A stretch of 64,000 bases of DNA from Vibrio comitans (GCA_024346835.1 AP024866.1:992001-1056000); one strand, 5' to 3'. Numbered from the stretch's first letter, positions 1 through 8,216 are shown. A program made the numbers and translations. Notes: generated by a model not told the origin, from the sequence alone.

Positions 1-1
1 A

Positions 2-742
2 GATAAGCTTGCTATCGTTGTCGCTTTAAACTCCGATGAAGAGATTGGCTCTAGATACTCTCGAGAGTGGGTCGAGTCTTTAGCTCGCAAGAGTAACAAA
101 GTGCTAGTGTGCGAAGCCTCGCGTGCTAATGGCAATCTGATCCGCTCTCGCAAAGGTAATGCAAAGTACGAAATAACCTTTCATGGCGTAGCCTCTCATG
201 CAGGTTCGGCGCTGCAAGATGGTGTATCAGCTATTTACGAGCTGAGTCACTGGGCCCTAGCAATTAAGGATATGGTGAACCTAGAGACGGGTACCACGAT
301 GAACGTGGGTACGGTTGAAGGGGGAGTGGCTGTCAATGTGGTTCCTGATTACGCTAAAGCGATTGTTGATTTGCGGTTCTGGAACAATGAAGAGGCAGAA
401 GCTATCCATCAGAAGCTAGAGCAAATGGCGAAAACACCGTTTGAGCCCGGAGCAACAGTCGAGGTCAAGCGACTAGCATTTAAGCCAGCTATGATCCCAA
501 CCCAAGCGACGGAACAAATGATTGAACTGGTCAGCAGTGAAGCTGATAAATTGAATCTTGTTTATGGCTGGGAAAATGCTGGTGGCGGTTCAGACGGTAA
601 CTTCACTGCTAATGTAGGTACGCCAACGTTAGATGGCTTTGGGCCATCAGGTGCAGGTCTTCACTCGGATAAAGAGTACCTTCTGATTGATTCTATCAAG
701 CCAAGGCTCGATCTATTGGTGAATGTACTTAATCGTTTATAA
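2..742 (+). CDS. M20-family metallopeptidase (glutamate carboxypeptidase-like), 3' part
   Basis: The reading frame is open from base 2, so the gene begins before the window and only its last 246 residues are visible. The visible part starts with the M20 metal-site motif SDEEIGS, passes through the dimerisation/lid domain (FHGVASHAGSA, MNVGTVEGGVAVNVVP), and ends with the late histidine motif GAGLHSDKEY. Known members are zinc exopeptidases that remove C-terminal glutamate or related amino acids. The substrate cannot be read from sequence. A strong terminator follows directly. The signal peptide, if any, lies outside the window. Confidence 0.85.
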   Translation, partial: DKLAIVVALNSDEEIGSRYSREWVESLARKSNKVLVCEASRANGNLIRSRKGNAKYEITFHGVASHAGSALQDGVSAIYELSHWALAIKDMVNLETGTTMNVGTVEGGVAVNVVPDYAKAIVDLRFWNNEEAEAIHQKLEQMAKTPFEPGATVEVKRLAFKPAMIPTQATEQMIELVSSEADKLNLVYGWENAGGGSDGNFTANVGTPTLDGFGPSGAGLHSDKEYLLIDSIKPRLDLLVNVLNRL

Positions 743-761
743 TCGCTAGTTAGTTGTTTGT

Positions 762-797
762 AAAAAGCCCCTAAAGCTTATGCAGTAGGGGCTTTTT
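762..797. terminator. Bidirectional rho-independent terminator
   Basis: A 12-bp perfect stem (AAAAAGCCCCTA / TAGGGGCTTTTT) lies between two convergent genes. A-run and T-run flanks let it serve both the M20 peptidase gene (+) and the OYE gene (-). Confidence 0.85.
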
Positions 798-798
798 G

Positions 799-1902
799 TT
801 ATTTCTGCTGCGTAAACGTCGGGTAATCAGTGAGCCCTTTTTCATCGCCGCCAAACAAGGTATTTGGATCGTGCTGTGCCAAAGGTGCACCAATTCTAAT
901 TCTTTCTGGTAGGTCAGGGTTCGCTACAAATGGTCGGCCAAAACCTATCATATCGGCCAATCCTTCTTCGACAGCTTTTGAGCCTGTATCCGCTTTATAT
1001 CGTCCTGCGTAGATCAAGGTATTCTTGAACGCTTTACGAAGTGCAAGTTTAAATGCCTTAGGAGTATCAGGAGCATCATCCCAGTCCACTTCAGCAATGT
1101 GTAGATAGGCAATGTTGTGCGAGTTCAATAGCTTAGCAGCTTCAGTGTAGGTGTGCTCTGGATTTGCATCCACTGTACCATTTAGGGTAGTGAGTGGGGC
1201 TAGACGCACGCCTACGCGGTCTGCACCAATGGCATCAACCAAGGTTGTCACGACTTCATTTAAAAAGCGTAAGCGGTTCTCTAGATTGCCGCCGTATTCG
1301 TCAGTACGGCTATTAGACTCAGAGTCGATAAATTGATTGATTAGGTAACCATTGGCCGCGTGAAGCTCTATGCCATCAAATCCTGCTTCGAGAGCATTTA
1401 ACGCCGCCTGGTGAAACTCTGCGATCACATCTTTGATGTCAGAAGTGGTCATTTCTCTTGGTTTTACTACATCAACAAAGCCGGGCTCATCCGAACCATT
1501 GTCGATGAATACCTTGACGTTTTCCGCCTTGATTGCAGAAGAAGAGATAGGTTGGTGACCTTCAATGTTATCTGGGTGGGTCACACGCCCTACATGCCAC
1601 AGCTGAGCGAATATTTTGCCACCATTGCTGTGGACTGCCTCGGTCACCTTTTTCCAGCCAGCGATCTGTTGTTTGCTATAGATGCCAGGAGTCCAGGCAT
1701 AGCCTTTGCCCATTGGTGAGATTTGAGTGCCTTCAGAGATGATCAGTCCTGCTTGAGAGCGCTGAGCGTAGTAGGTTGCCATCATTTCATTTGCAACATC
1801 GCCAGGTTGAGAGGCTCTAGAGCGAGTCATTGGCGGCATTACGATACGATTCTTAAGAGTGATGTTACCGAGTTTGATAGGTTCAAATAGTGCTGAAGTC
1901 AT
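799..1902 (-). CDS. Old Yellow Enzyme family alkene reductase (NemA-like)
   Basis: A 367-residue FMN-dependent oxidoreductase of the OYE/NADH:flavin oxidoreductase family, close in length and plan to E. coli NemA. Visible marks are the N-terminal barrel start (PIKLGNITLKNRIVMPP), QLWHVGR near residue 100, the substrate-anion pair HAAN near residue 181, and the family block SRTDEYGGNLENR. These enzymes reduce activated C=C bonds and electrophiles such as N-ethylmaleimide using NAD(P)H. E. coli NemA has His-His in the anion site and this protein has His-Asn, as in many other OYEs. Cytosolic; no signal peptide. Upstream lies an imperfect inverted repeat (about 1970-2005), but no regulator gene is adjacent. 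The natural substrate is unknown. Confidence 0.88.
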   Translation of the reverse strand: MTSALFEPIKLGNITLKNRIVMPPMTRSRASQPGDVANEMMATYYAQRSQAGLIISEGTQISPMGKGYAWTPGIYSKQQIAGWKKVTEAVHSNGGKIFAQLWHVGRVTHPDNIEGHQPISSSAIKAENVKVFIDNGSDEPGFVDVVKPREMTTSDIKDVIAEFHQAALNALEAGFDGIELHAANGYLINQFIDSESNSRTDEYGGNLENRLRFLNEVVTTLVDAIGADRVGVRLAPLTTLNGTVDANPEHTYTEAAKLLNSHNIAYLHIAEVDWDDAPDTPKAFKLALRKAFKNTLIYAGRYKADTGSKAVEEGLADMIGFGRPFVANPDLPERIRIGAPLAQHDPNTLFGGDEKGLTDYPTFTQQK

Positions 1903-2021
1903 GAGTCAATGCCTTAATGGGTTTGGAAACTGAGGCTAGACTATCAGTGAGGACTTTTGTCTTAAACCGCAAAATGAGCAAAATACTTTTACCCATTTCG
2001 CAATAATCAACTTGGAGTGGG

Positions 2022-2609
2022 CTAGGCTAGGTAGCTTTCAATGCCATTCAAGAACATCTGAACTGCGATCATCAGCAGTAGCATCCCCATGAGTCGCTCA
2101 ACAGCTTTCAGGCCCTTCTCGCCAACGATGCGCTGGAATAGCTCTGAGAACATTAAGATCACGGCAGATGCGGACCAAGCACCAACAAGAGCTAATGACC
2201 AATCCATCATGCGGTGTGGATCTTGGTGAGCAAGCAAGATTAAGGTAGCGATAATAGATGGACCTGCCATCATCGGAATCGCTAGTGGCACTATCAGAGG
2301 TTCTTCACCCGCCCCTAGGCTAGCACCCAGGCCGCCTTCAGGTGGAAAGATCATTTTTAGACTGATCAAAAATAGAATGATAGCCCCAGAAATAGAGACG
2401 GCTTCTTTATCCAAACCAAGGAACGTAAGGATCTGCTCGCCTGCGAATAGGAATAGAAACATCACCACGAGCGCTATCACTAATTCACGAATCAATACTA
2501 GGCGGCGGCGTTTCTTATCAATGTGTTTTAGTAGTGACGTAAAGATGGGCAGGTTGCCCATAGGGTCCATGATAAGAAAGAGCATCACAGCGGCTGATAT
2601 AGTATCCAT
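2022..2609 (-). CDS. yhgN: YhgN/MarC family integral membrane protein
   Basis: A 195-residue, very hydrophobic protein with about six predicted membrane segments. It matches the MarC/UPF0056 family and in particular E. coli YhgN: ISAAVMLFLIMDPMGNLPIF at the start, RELVIALVVMFLFLFAGE, and VPLAIPMMAGPSIIATL in the middle. The family is often annotated as NAAT-type (neutral amino acid) transporters, but the function of YhgN itself is not established. It lies in the inner membrane and reads in the same direction as the OYE gene, with 119 bp between them, so it is probably a separate transcript. Confidence 0.88.
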   Translation of the reverse strand: MDTISAAVMLFLIMDPMGNLPIFTSLLKHIDKKRRRLVLIRELVIALVVMFLFLFAGEQILTFLGLDKEAVSISGAIILFLISLKMIFPPEGGLGASLGAGEEPLIVPLAIPMMAGPSIIATLILLAHQDPHRMMDWSLALVGAWSASAVILMFSELFQRIVGEKGLKAVERLMGMLLLMIAVQMFLNGIESYLA

Positions 2610-3042
2610 TCAATGTCCTGATAGCTTTGGCTGATTAATTAAAAGCCGAGATTATGAAACAACATGTGTCTATCTGTACAGAAGAATAGCCCTTGTTTTG
2701 TCAGATAGTTAGCTTGAATAGGAGGCTAGTTTCAGAAAAAAGCTCAGAAAATTGCCGTCTTTTTCTAAATCACCGCATCGTAATAGACGTTAGATAATTA
2801 TTGAGACAGTAAACATTGCTTGCCCTAAAGGGAGGAAACAAAGGCTAACAGCTGATAAAGAAAAAAAGATAGAGCCTATTAAAGTAGGGAAGGCAACAGG
2901 CCTTCAATTCGAACTGAAATCTCTTGGATGATGACTAAGAGCCGATCGCGTTCAAAATGTTAGGCTCTAATTGAGCATAAAAACATCACCCGAATGGCTT
3001 GGGATTGTTGCAATAGAACAGCTATGGTAAACATATTGTTAC
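2610..3042. other. Intergenic region upstream of the tRNA gene
   Basis: This 433-bp stretch has no convincing reading frame. Near its right end a possible sigma-70 promoter for the tRNA can be seen (TTGCAA at 3008, CATATT at 3032, 18-bp spacer). Nothing else was recognised. Confidence 0.4.
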
Positions 3043-3115
3043 GTCCCCTTAGTTCAGCTGGATAGAACAAGGGCCTCCTAAGCCTTAGACACAGGTTCGA
3101 ATCCTGTAGGGGACG
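3043..3115 (+). tRNA. tRNA-Arg (anticodon CCT)
   Basis: The sequence folds into a full cloverleaf: 7-bp acceptor stem GTCCCCT/AGGGGAC, D stem GTTC/GAAC, anticodon stem AGGGC/GCCTT with loop CTCCTAA, and T stem ACAGG/CCTGT with loop TTCGAAT. The anticodon CCT reads AGG (Arg), as in E. coli argW. The discriminator is G and the bases after it are CTA rather than CCA, so the CCA tail must be added by the nucleotidyltransferase. It stands alone, with no tRNA neighbours. Related tRNA-Arg(CCT) genes are known integration sites for mobile elements, but no integrase or attachment-site repeat is visible here. Confidence 0.93.
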
Positions 3116-3464
3116 CTAAATTAGCTCTACGGTTGTGTTTCTACTAGCAACTACTGGGAGCATCATACCTTCTTGGTACCACCTAAATACTGCTTTTAAT
3201 CCCTCTTGCTCCTCTCCCTAAATAAAAAGTTATTTCAACAGTTACATTTCATGCAAACGGTGGCGCAACCGATTGCATGGCAATCTTCGCTGTTAAATGT
3301 CATTAAGGTGATGGCATTTGGTTCTAAAATAGAGCTTTAACTCTATAAATGAGTGTCATTTGGTTAATAACTGGAAACATATTCTGTATTTGCAGACATA
3401 GCATAGTCACAAAATAAGCTTATTATCCTCGTCGATTTTTATATCGTAAATAAACGAGGATTCA
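3116..3464 (+). promoter_or_regulatory. Leader region of the nucleotidase gene with two inverted repeats
   Basis: This 349-bp gap holds two notable structures. One is a near-perfect 12-bp inverted repeat at 3250-3279 (CATGCAAACGGT / ACCGATTGCATG, one mismatch, 6-bp centre), shaped like an operator for a LacI-family regulator. The other is a hairpin at 3425-3461 whose right arm contains the ribosome binding site of the gene. No promoter elements could be assigned with confidence. Confidence 0.5.
3425..3461 (+). promoter_or_regulatory. Hairpin that sequesters the ribosome binding site
   Basis: ATCCTCGT (3425-3432) pairs perfectly with ACGAGGAT (3454-3461), which holds the GAGGA ribosome site of the nucleotidase gene. 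Inside it CGAT (3433) can pair with ATCG (3443). The ATG is at 3465. Such a fold would hide the ribosome site and could act as a temperature- or ligand-dependent switch. That function is an inference. Confidence 0.5.
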
Positions 3465-5606
3465 ATGTCTTTTACTAAGAATGTTGCAGTATGCAGTGCG
3501 TTATCACTAGTAATGGTAGGCTGTAATAGTGCAAGTGACTCAGATGATAGTAAGGTTTCAATAGACCTTCGCTTGATGGAAACCACAGATTTACACGGTA
3601 ATATGATGCCGTTTGATTACTTTGCTAATAAGTACGAGCCAAGTTTTGGTTTCGCACGTACTGCATTGGTTATCGATGAAGCACGCGGTGAAGTAAGCAA
3701 CAGCATGTTGTTTGACAATGGTGACCTTATCCAAGGTAGCCCAATGGCGGATTACATTGCGAATCAGTTTGCGCAAGACAGTGACTACCTGAACCAGAAT
3801 CCTCATCCAGTATACAAAGCTATGAACTTGATGGATTACGATGCAGCAAACATCGGTAACCATGAGTTTAATTATGGCTTAGACTTCTTGGAAGCTGCGA
3901 CAGAACACGCCGAATTCCCTTATGTTGTATCTAATGTATTTGAATATGACGAAAACCTTTTAACGGCAGATAGTTTTCAAGCTAACTCGTGCGAGTTGAG
4001 AGTAGAATCAGAGTTCCTTGGTTCAGCAGAGCCAGCATTCGAACCATACGTGATGCTAGACAGAGAATTCATTGCTCGGAATGGTGAAAGCTATACGCTT
4101 AAAGTTGGGGTTATTGGTTTTACACCACCTAATATCATGAGCTGGGATAAGAGCCACCTAGAGTGTGAAGTAGTCGTTTCTGATATTAAAGCGACTGCTG
4201 CTCACTATGTCCCTATGATGAAAGAGGAAGGCGCTGACATTATTGTGGCAATTCCTCACTCTGGTCTAACTGGTGCTGATCTAGATGTTCCATTTGCTGA
4301 TAACGCAACGTGGCAACTAGCTAAGATTGATGGCATTGATGCAATCATGTTTGGCCACGATCATAATAACTTCCCAACTACCGCAGGTAGCTATGATGGT
4401 ATGGAAGGTGTGGATGCACCTGCTGGTAAGATCTTCGGCAAACCTGCTGTAATGCCTGGATTCTGGGGTAATCATGTAGGTGTTATTGACCTTGTAGTTG
4501 AGACCCGTGATGAAGGTGAAACTTGGTCTGTGAACTACGGAGCGAGTACTGCAGAGTTACGTACTCTACCAGAAAATGAAAGCGCTGTTGCCGCTCAAGT
4601 TGTCGCTGTAGTAGCAAGCGATCACCAAGAAACCATAGATTATATGGCTGAGCCTATTCTAGGTATCTCGCAAAAGATCAACAGCTTCTTCTCTGCAATT
4701 GAACCAGACTTGTCAGTGCAAATTGTTAATGAAGCTCAGTTCCACTGGGGTCAACAGCTTATTGAAGACGGCGAACTAGAAATCAAAGAGGGTGAAATTC
4801 TGCTATCGGTTTCGGCACCATTTAAAGGTGGTCGTGGTGGTAGAGATGACTACACTGACATCAACGGCGAAGAGTTAACCAATGCCAGCGTTGCTGACCT
4901 GTACGTATTCGACAACAATACTCCAGCGATTTTGAAGTTAACAGTTGCAGATGTTAAAGAGTGGCTAGAAACGATTGCTTCTCAACAGTACAAAACGGTG
5001 GCCAATGACGGTGATGCACTTCTGCACCAAATGTTCCGTAGCTACAACTTAGATGTTTTCTACGGTGGTTGGGACCAACAAGGTAACAATATTGATCTGC
5101 ATTACACTATCGATGTGACTCAAGAGCCTCGTTATTTAGTGGATGATAGCGGTGAACTTATCGATGGTGAAGCACAGCTAGACCCAGCGGAGAATCGTCG
5201 TATCAGTGATATCACGTATAATGGTAAGACTTTAGATAACGACCAAGTAGTTTATGTAGTGACTAACAACTATCGTGCATCGAACAACTGGATACCTGGT
5301 GTCGACAATGCTGAATTGGTTCTTGAAGATGCAGCTTATTCTAACCGTGAGTTGGTCGATCAATATCTTAAGCATCTAGCAGAGCAGGCTGATTCCAATG
5401 AATTTGATGTTGAGCCGCCTATGCACGAGTTTGTTAACGCTAAAAACTTTAGCCTAATGGGTACTCAAGGCCTGAAAGTTAACTTCCTATCATCGCCAAG
5501 AGCAGAAGAATTTGCTGATGAAGTAGATTCAATTGAATTTACTAACGAAACTGGCAATGTTGGTGACAACGAAGGTTATAGCGTGTACACCTATACGTTC
5601 AAATAA
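3465..5606 (+). CDS. Lipoprotein 2',3'-cyclic phosphodiesterase / 5'-nucleotidase family protein (CpdB-like)
   Basis: A 713-residue protein of the UshA/CpdB family. It has a lipoprotein signal with lipobox VMVGC (Cys20), so it is probably tethered to a membrane facing the periplasm or surface. The N-terminal metallophosphatase domain shows the metal ligands in order: METTDLHGN (Asp42, His44), DNGDLIQG, GNHEFNYG and FGHDHNN. The C-terminal nucleotidase domain includes NNYRASNN, similar to the CpdB substrate loop. Family members release nucleosides and phosphate from extracellular nucleotides or cyclic nucleotides. Exact substrate preference cannot be decided. The ATG is preceded by GAGGA inside a hairpin (see 3425-3461). 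A terminator follows. Confidence 0.85.
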   Translation: MSFTKNVAVCSALSLVMVGCNSASDSDDSKVSIDLRLMETTDLHGNMMPFDYFANKYEPSFGFARTALVIDEARGEVSNSMLFDNGDLIQGSPMADYIANQFAQDSDYLNQNPHPVYKAMNLMDYDAANIGNHEFNYGLDFLEAATEHAEFPYVVSNVFEYDENLLTADSFQANSCELRVESEFLGSAEPAFEPYVMLDREFIARNGESYTLKVGVIGFTPPNIMSWDKSHLECEVVVSDIKATAAHYVPMMKEEGADIIVAIPHSGLTGADLDVPFADNATWQLAKIDGIDAIMFGHDHNNFPTTAGSYDGMEGVDAPAGKIFGKPAVMPGFWGNHVGVIDLVVETRDEGETWSVNYGASTAELRTLPENESAVAAQVVAVVASDHQETIDYMAEPILGISQKINSFFSAIEPDLSVQIVNEAQFHWGQQLIEDGELEIKEGEILLSVSAPFKGGRGGRDDYTDINGEELTNASVADLYVFDNNTPAILKLTVADVKEWLETIASQQYKTVANDGDALLHQMFRSYNLDVFYGGWDQQGNNIDLHYTIDVTQEPRYLVDDSGELIDGEAQLDPAENRRISDITYNGKTLDNDQVVYVVTNNYRASNNWIPGVDNAELVLEDAAYSNRELVDQYLKHLAEQADSNEFDVEPPMHEFVNAKNFSLMGTQGLKVNFLSSPRAEEFADEVDSIEFTNETGNVGDNEGYSVYTYTFK

Positions 5607-5633
5607 TCGTTTTCATGATTGATTAATAACTCA

Positions 5634-5665
5634 GGGCAGGCCAATAGGCTTGCCCTTGTTTTATT
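5634..5665 (+). terminator. Rho-independent terminator after the nucleotidase gene
   Basis: A 9-bp stem (GGGCAGGCC / GGCTTGCCC, one G-T pair) with AATA loop is followed by TTGTTTTATTT. Confidence 0.8.
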
Positions 5666-5904
5666 TGGTTACACTTTTGTTTCTGATGTTTCAGCTATCA
5701 AACAAAAATAGAACATCACTAATTAGTAACCTTCTGTTTTAGTTGAAATTATTCCCAAGTTACGATATTTCCCGAAGCGTTATATCGACTATTCCATATA
5801 AATCATCAGCCTCATTTATAGTTCACTCTCTGTACAGCGATGCCATACAAAAAATAAAACGGTATTCGCGTGCATAATTGGCTTAGACACAGAGAGAATT
5901 GACC

Positions 5905-6858
5905 ATGCAGGCAACCCTTACCCCCACATTTACCTCGACCAACCCCGATACTATATCGCTACTAAGGAAAGTAGACCTCAACCTTATTGTTGTATTTGAG
6001 GCTGTGATGGCTGAAAGGAACGTGACTCGCGCAGCAAGGATCTTAAACATGTCTCAACCTGCTGTAAGTAACGCATTGTCGCGCTTACGTGCTTTGTTTG
6101 ATGATGAATTGTTTGAGCGTATGGGCCGCGGGATTGTACCGACAGTTCGTGCAGAACAACTGCAAAGCTCGTTAAGCCATGCGATGCACATTATTAGAGA
6201 TGAGCTTCCTAACAGTCGCTTTGAGGCTGAGTCGTCTTGTCGCAACTACCACATCGTGCTTCGTGCGCCCCAAGATCAGCGTTACTTGAGTAACCTTATA
6301 ACTCAGATATCAGAGACAGCGCCGGGTATTACTTTGTCTTTGATTTCTGAAGCAAACCAGACAAGTACCCCCCTTAACCAAAACGTTGATTTTGTGATTG
6401 ATGTAGAACCAGTAATGACCGACGGTTTTACAAATAGTTTGCTAGTGTCCGATGAACTGGTTGTGGTGTTTGCGAGCAATCATCCGCGTCTTACTCAATA
6501 TACAAGTCTTTGCTTTGAGTTCTTACAAACAGAGAAAATAGCAGTCACGGCTAATATGCAGACTCGGGTTCAAAAAATAAAAGCGTTAAGCCAAAAGCCA
6601 ACCTATATTTCGAGTAGCTTAGATGAGGTGATGGCTGTAGTTGCTAATACAGACTTAATTACGGTTGCCCCTCGCCGCGTAATAGAGCAAGCAGGAAGTC
6701 AGTTTGACATTCGCATGCTTCAACTGCCAGGCAGAGATGATCGATTCAATACCTATTTGAATTGGCATCAAGCCAATGAAAAGGACGGTTCTCATAATTG
6801 GATGAAAGAGCAGATTCAGAGTGTATTTGAGCGATCATTGCCTTATATTATTAAGTGA
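5905..6858 (+). CDS. LysR-family transcriptional regulator, LeuO-like
   Basis: A 317-residue LysR-type regulator. The N-terminal winged helix-turn-helix (residues about 20-80: RKVDLNLIVVFEAVM, ARILNMSQPAVSNALSRL, RGIVPTVRA) and the C-terminal end (YLNWHQANEKDGSHNW) resemble E. coli LeuO closely. An upstream TTG at 5899 is possible, but the AGAGAGA ribosome site (5891-5897) is placed correctly for the ATG at 5905. The usual leuO neighbours (leuABCD) are absent, so this may be a paralogue. It reads toward the tad locus, 187 bp upstream of the first pilin gene, and is separated from it by a terminator. Control of tad by this protein is only a possibility. Confidence 0.85.
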   Translation: MQATLTPTFTSTNPDTISLLRKVDLNLIVVFEAVMAERNVTRAARILNMSQPAVSNALSRLRALFDDELFERMGRGIVPTVRAEQLQSSLSHAMHIIRDELPNSRFEAESSCRNYHIVLRAPQDQRYLSNLITQISETAPGITLSLISEANQTSTPLNQNVDFVIDVEPVMTDGFTNSLLVSDELVVVFASNHPRLTQYTSLCFEFLQTEKIAVTANMQTRVQKIKALSQKPTYISSSLDEVMAVVANTDLITVAPRRVIEQAGSQFDIRMLQLPGRDDRFNTYLNWHQANEKDGSHNWMKEQIQSVFERSLPYIIK

Positions 6859-6902
6859 CTAATTTTCACTGAAACTAATAAATACTCTATATCGCTTCAA
6901 GG

Positions 6903-6937
6903 AAACCTCGTTCAGAAGTGAATGAGGTTTTATTTTT
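6903..6937 (+). terminator. Rho-independent terminator after the LeuO-like gene
   Basis: An 11-bp stem (AAACCTCGTTC / GAATGAGGTTT, one G-T pair) is followed by TATTTTTAT. It separates the regulator transcript from the tad locus. Confidence 0.8.
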
Positions 6938-6989
6938 ATCCGACATATAAAGTTATGGGTAAGTATAAGTGAAACTAATATAAATGAAT

Positions 6990-7018
6990 TTGTTTCTTTA
7001 GGCGCTATTGAATAGAAT
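6990..7018 (+). promoter_or_regulatory. Putative sigma-70 promoter of the first flp gene
   Basis: TTGTTT at 6990 and TAGAAT at 7013 are spaced by 17 bp and lie 28 bp before the ATG of the short pilin gene. Identified by eye against the consensus only. Confidence 0.4.
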
Positions 7019-7045
7019 AAATTCAAACAGAATTATAGGCTCTCA

Positions 7046-7219
7046 ATGTTTTCATTCATTAGACAATTCATTATAGACCAAACAGGTGCTACTGCTATTG
7101 AGTATGGAATGATAGGCATGGCAATTGCCACTGTATTAGCACTTATAATGGGAAATAATGATATCGGTTTCATGTCGACATTATCATCTCTCTATGAATT
7201 AATCATAATCTCATTCTAA
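7046..7219 (+). CDS. Short Flp-family type IVb prepilin
   Basis: A 57-residue reading frame that a length cut-off would miss. Its core TGATAIEYGMIGMAIA matches the Flp pilin motif: prepilin cleavage after Gly14, then Ala-Thr-Ala-Ile-Glu-Tyr with the conserved Glu at +5 and Tyr at +6, followed by a hydrophobic helix. The 14-residue leader carries Arg6. After the helix the protein is short and ends in a hydrophobic tail (LIIISF). It lies 329 bp upstream of the second flp gene and has its own possible promoter. It could be a minor or alternative pilin of the same machine, or a decaying duplicate. The intact motif favours a functional prepilin. Confidence 0.75.
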   Translation: MFSFIRQFIIDQTGATAIEYGMIGMAIATVLALIMGNNDIGFMSTLSSLYELIIISF

Positions 7220-7548
7220 ATTTTCTCTCCTCCAAGTCTCTTTCTTTGTTGCTATATTTTTGTTCACATAGTGCTTACAAGAATCATAAATAAACCTAGA
7301 ACGCATAAAAATAAATATCAGGATAAAGTTAAGAATTGTCAGCGCTTGGTGAATTCGTGATGATTGTCACTAAATGTTTGTAAGAAAACCCTAACAAAGA
7401 AATGTATTGTTCCTGTTTTGTTAACAGGGTGTTTCCTTGTGCGGAATTTGAGATTTAGTGTTTTTTTGAGGTTTGCAAGTATTACTTTTAGTATGGAATG
7501 GCTTTTATGGGATTTCCCTAACATGATGATTTAATAAGGAACTTGAAC
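7220..7548 (+). promoter_or_regulatory. Intergenic region between the two flp genes
   Basis: This AT-rich stretch contains a possible promoter for the second pilin (TTGAGG at 7466, TAGTAT at 7489, 17-bp spacer), which would give a leader of about 48 nt. A small inverted repeat CCTGTT/AACAGG lies at 7412-7428. A separate promoter fits the high pilin expression usual in Tad loci. No coding potential was seen. Confidence 0.4.
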
Positions 7549-7731
7549 ATGTTGAAAAATTTTCTAACTCGTTTTATTAAAGATGAGCGCGGCGTGACTG
7601 CGATTGAATATGGTTTGATCGCAGTAGCTGTTGCTGTTGCAATTGGTGCTGCTGTATTGACTATGGGTGATGAGCTCCTTACAACTTTTACTAATATAAC
7701 AACTACATTAACTGCTGGTTCTAAGGGGTAG
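7549..7731 (+). CDS. flp: Flp major type IVb prepilin
   Basis: A 60-residue prepilin. After a 15-residue leader ending in ERG comes VTAIEYGLIAVAVAVAIGAAV, the classic Flp core with Glu at +5 and Tyr at +6 after cleavage and a long hydrophobic helix. Processed by the TadV peptidase encoded next, Flp polymerises into the Tad pilus fibre used for adhesion and biofilm formation. The ATG at 7549 is preferred over the TTG at 7543, because AAGGA (7536-7540) sits 8 nt upstream of it. It is the first clear gene of the tad cluster. Confidence 0.93.
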   Translation: MLKNFLTRFIKDERGVTAIEYGLIAVAVAVAIGAAVLTMGDELLTTFTNITTTLTAGSKG

Positions 7732-7766
7732 TAAGCTTAATTATTGATATATGGATTACATAAGGT

Positions 7767-8210
7767 TTGTTCTTAATATTATATAGTGTCGTAAGTTTAA
7801 CAGTAATATATACGGATGTTAAATATAGAAAGATTTATAACATCCAGTGTATATTAATATTTTTACTTTCCTATTTTATTAGTACACCTTGGATGACTAA
7901 TAAGGCCGTGTTGTTATCGATTTTAATGTTGTCTTTTATTAGTATTGTGATTTATAAATTCAGAGTTTGGGCTGGTGGTGATAGCAAGTTGCTAATCGCC
8001 ATCTCCCCTCTATTTATGATTTCATTACTTCCCTACGTAATTTATTTGATTTTGCTTTGTGGTGGGATTATTTCCATTTTCTATTGGGTAAAATATAGAT
8101 TGGTATTTCGCAGCAGAAAAGATAGAGGGCTTCCGTACGGACTCGCGATTATTTCAGGATCTAATATCTTTCTTTATGGAATTTTATACTCTGTTGCTAT
8201 ATATAATTGA
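7767..8210 (+). CDS. tadV: TadV/CpaA prepilin peptidase
   Basis: A 147-residue, highly hydrophobic A24-family aspartic peptidase of the inner membrane. Both catalytic aspartates are visible: TDVKYRKI near residue 17 and WAGGDSKLL (the GxGD-type motif) near residue 72. It lacks the N-terminal methylase domain of PilD, as expected for TadV. It cleaves Flp and the TadE/TadF pseudopilins. The start is uncertain: an in-frame stop at 7761 leaves TTG at 7767 as the only conventional codon, yet AAGG (7762-7765) lies only one base before it. A rare ATA or ATT start slightly downstream is possible. Confidence 0.85.
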   Translation: MFLILYSVVSLTVIYTDVKYRKIYNIQCILIFLLSYFISTPWMTNKAVLLSILMLSFISIVIYKFRVWAGGDSKLLIAISPLFMISLLPYVIYLILLCGGIISIFYWVKYRLVFRSRKDRGLPYGLAIISGSNIFLYGILYSVAIYN

Positions 8211-8216
8211 GATTTT

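Noticed and set aside
3043..3115. tRNA gene as the border of an integrated mobile island
   Set aside because: No integrase gene and no second copy of the tRNA end were found on either side within the window.
5905..6858. Naming this gene leuO outright
   Set aside because: The protein is LeuO-like, but the leu operon is not next to it and a paralogue cannot be excluded.
7220..7548. Sigma-54 promoter for flp
   Set aside because: No GG/GC pair with the required 10-bp spacing to form a -24/-12 element was found; a sigma-70-like pair fits better.
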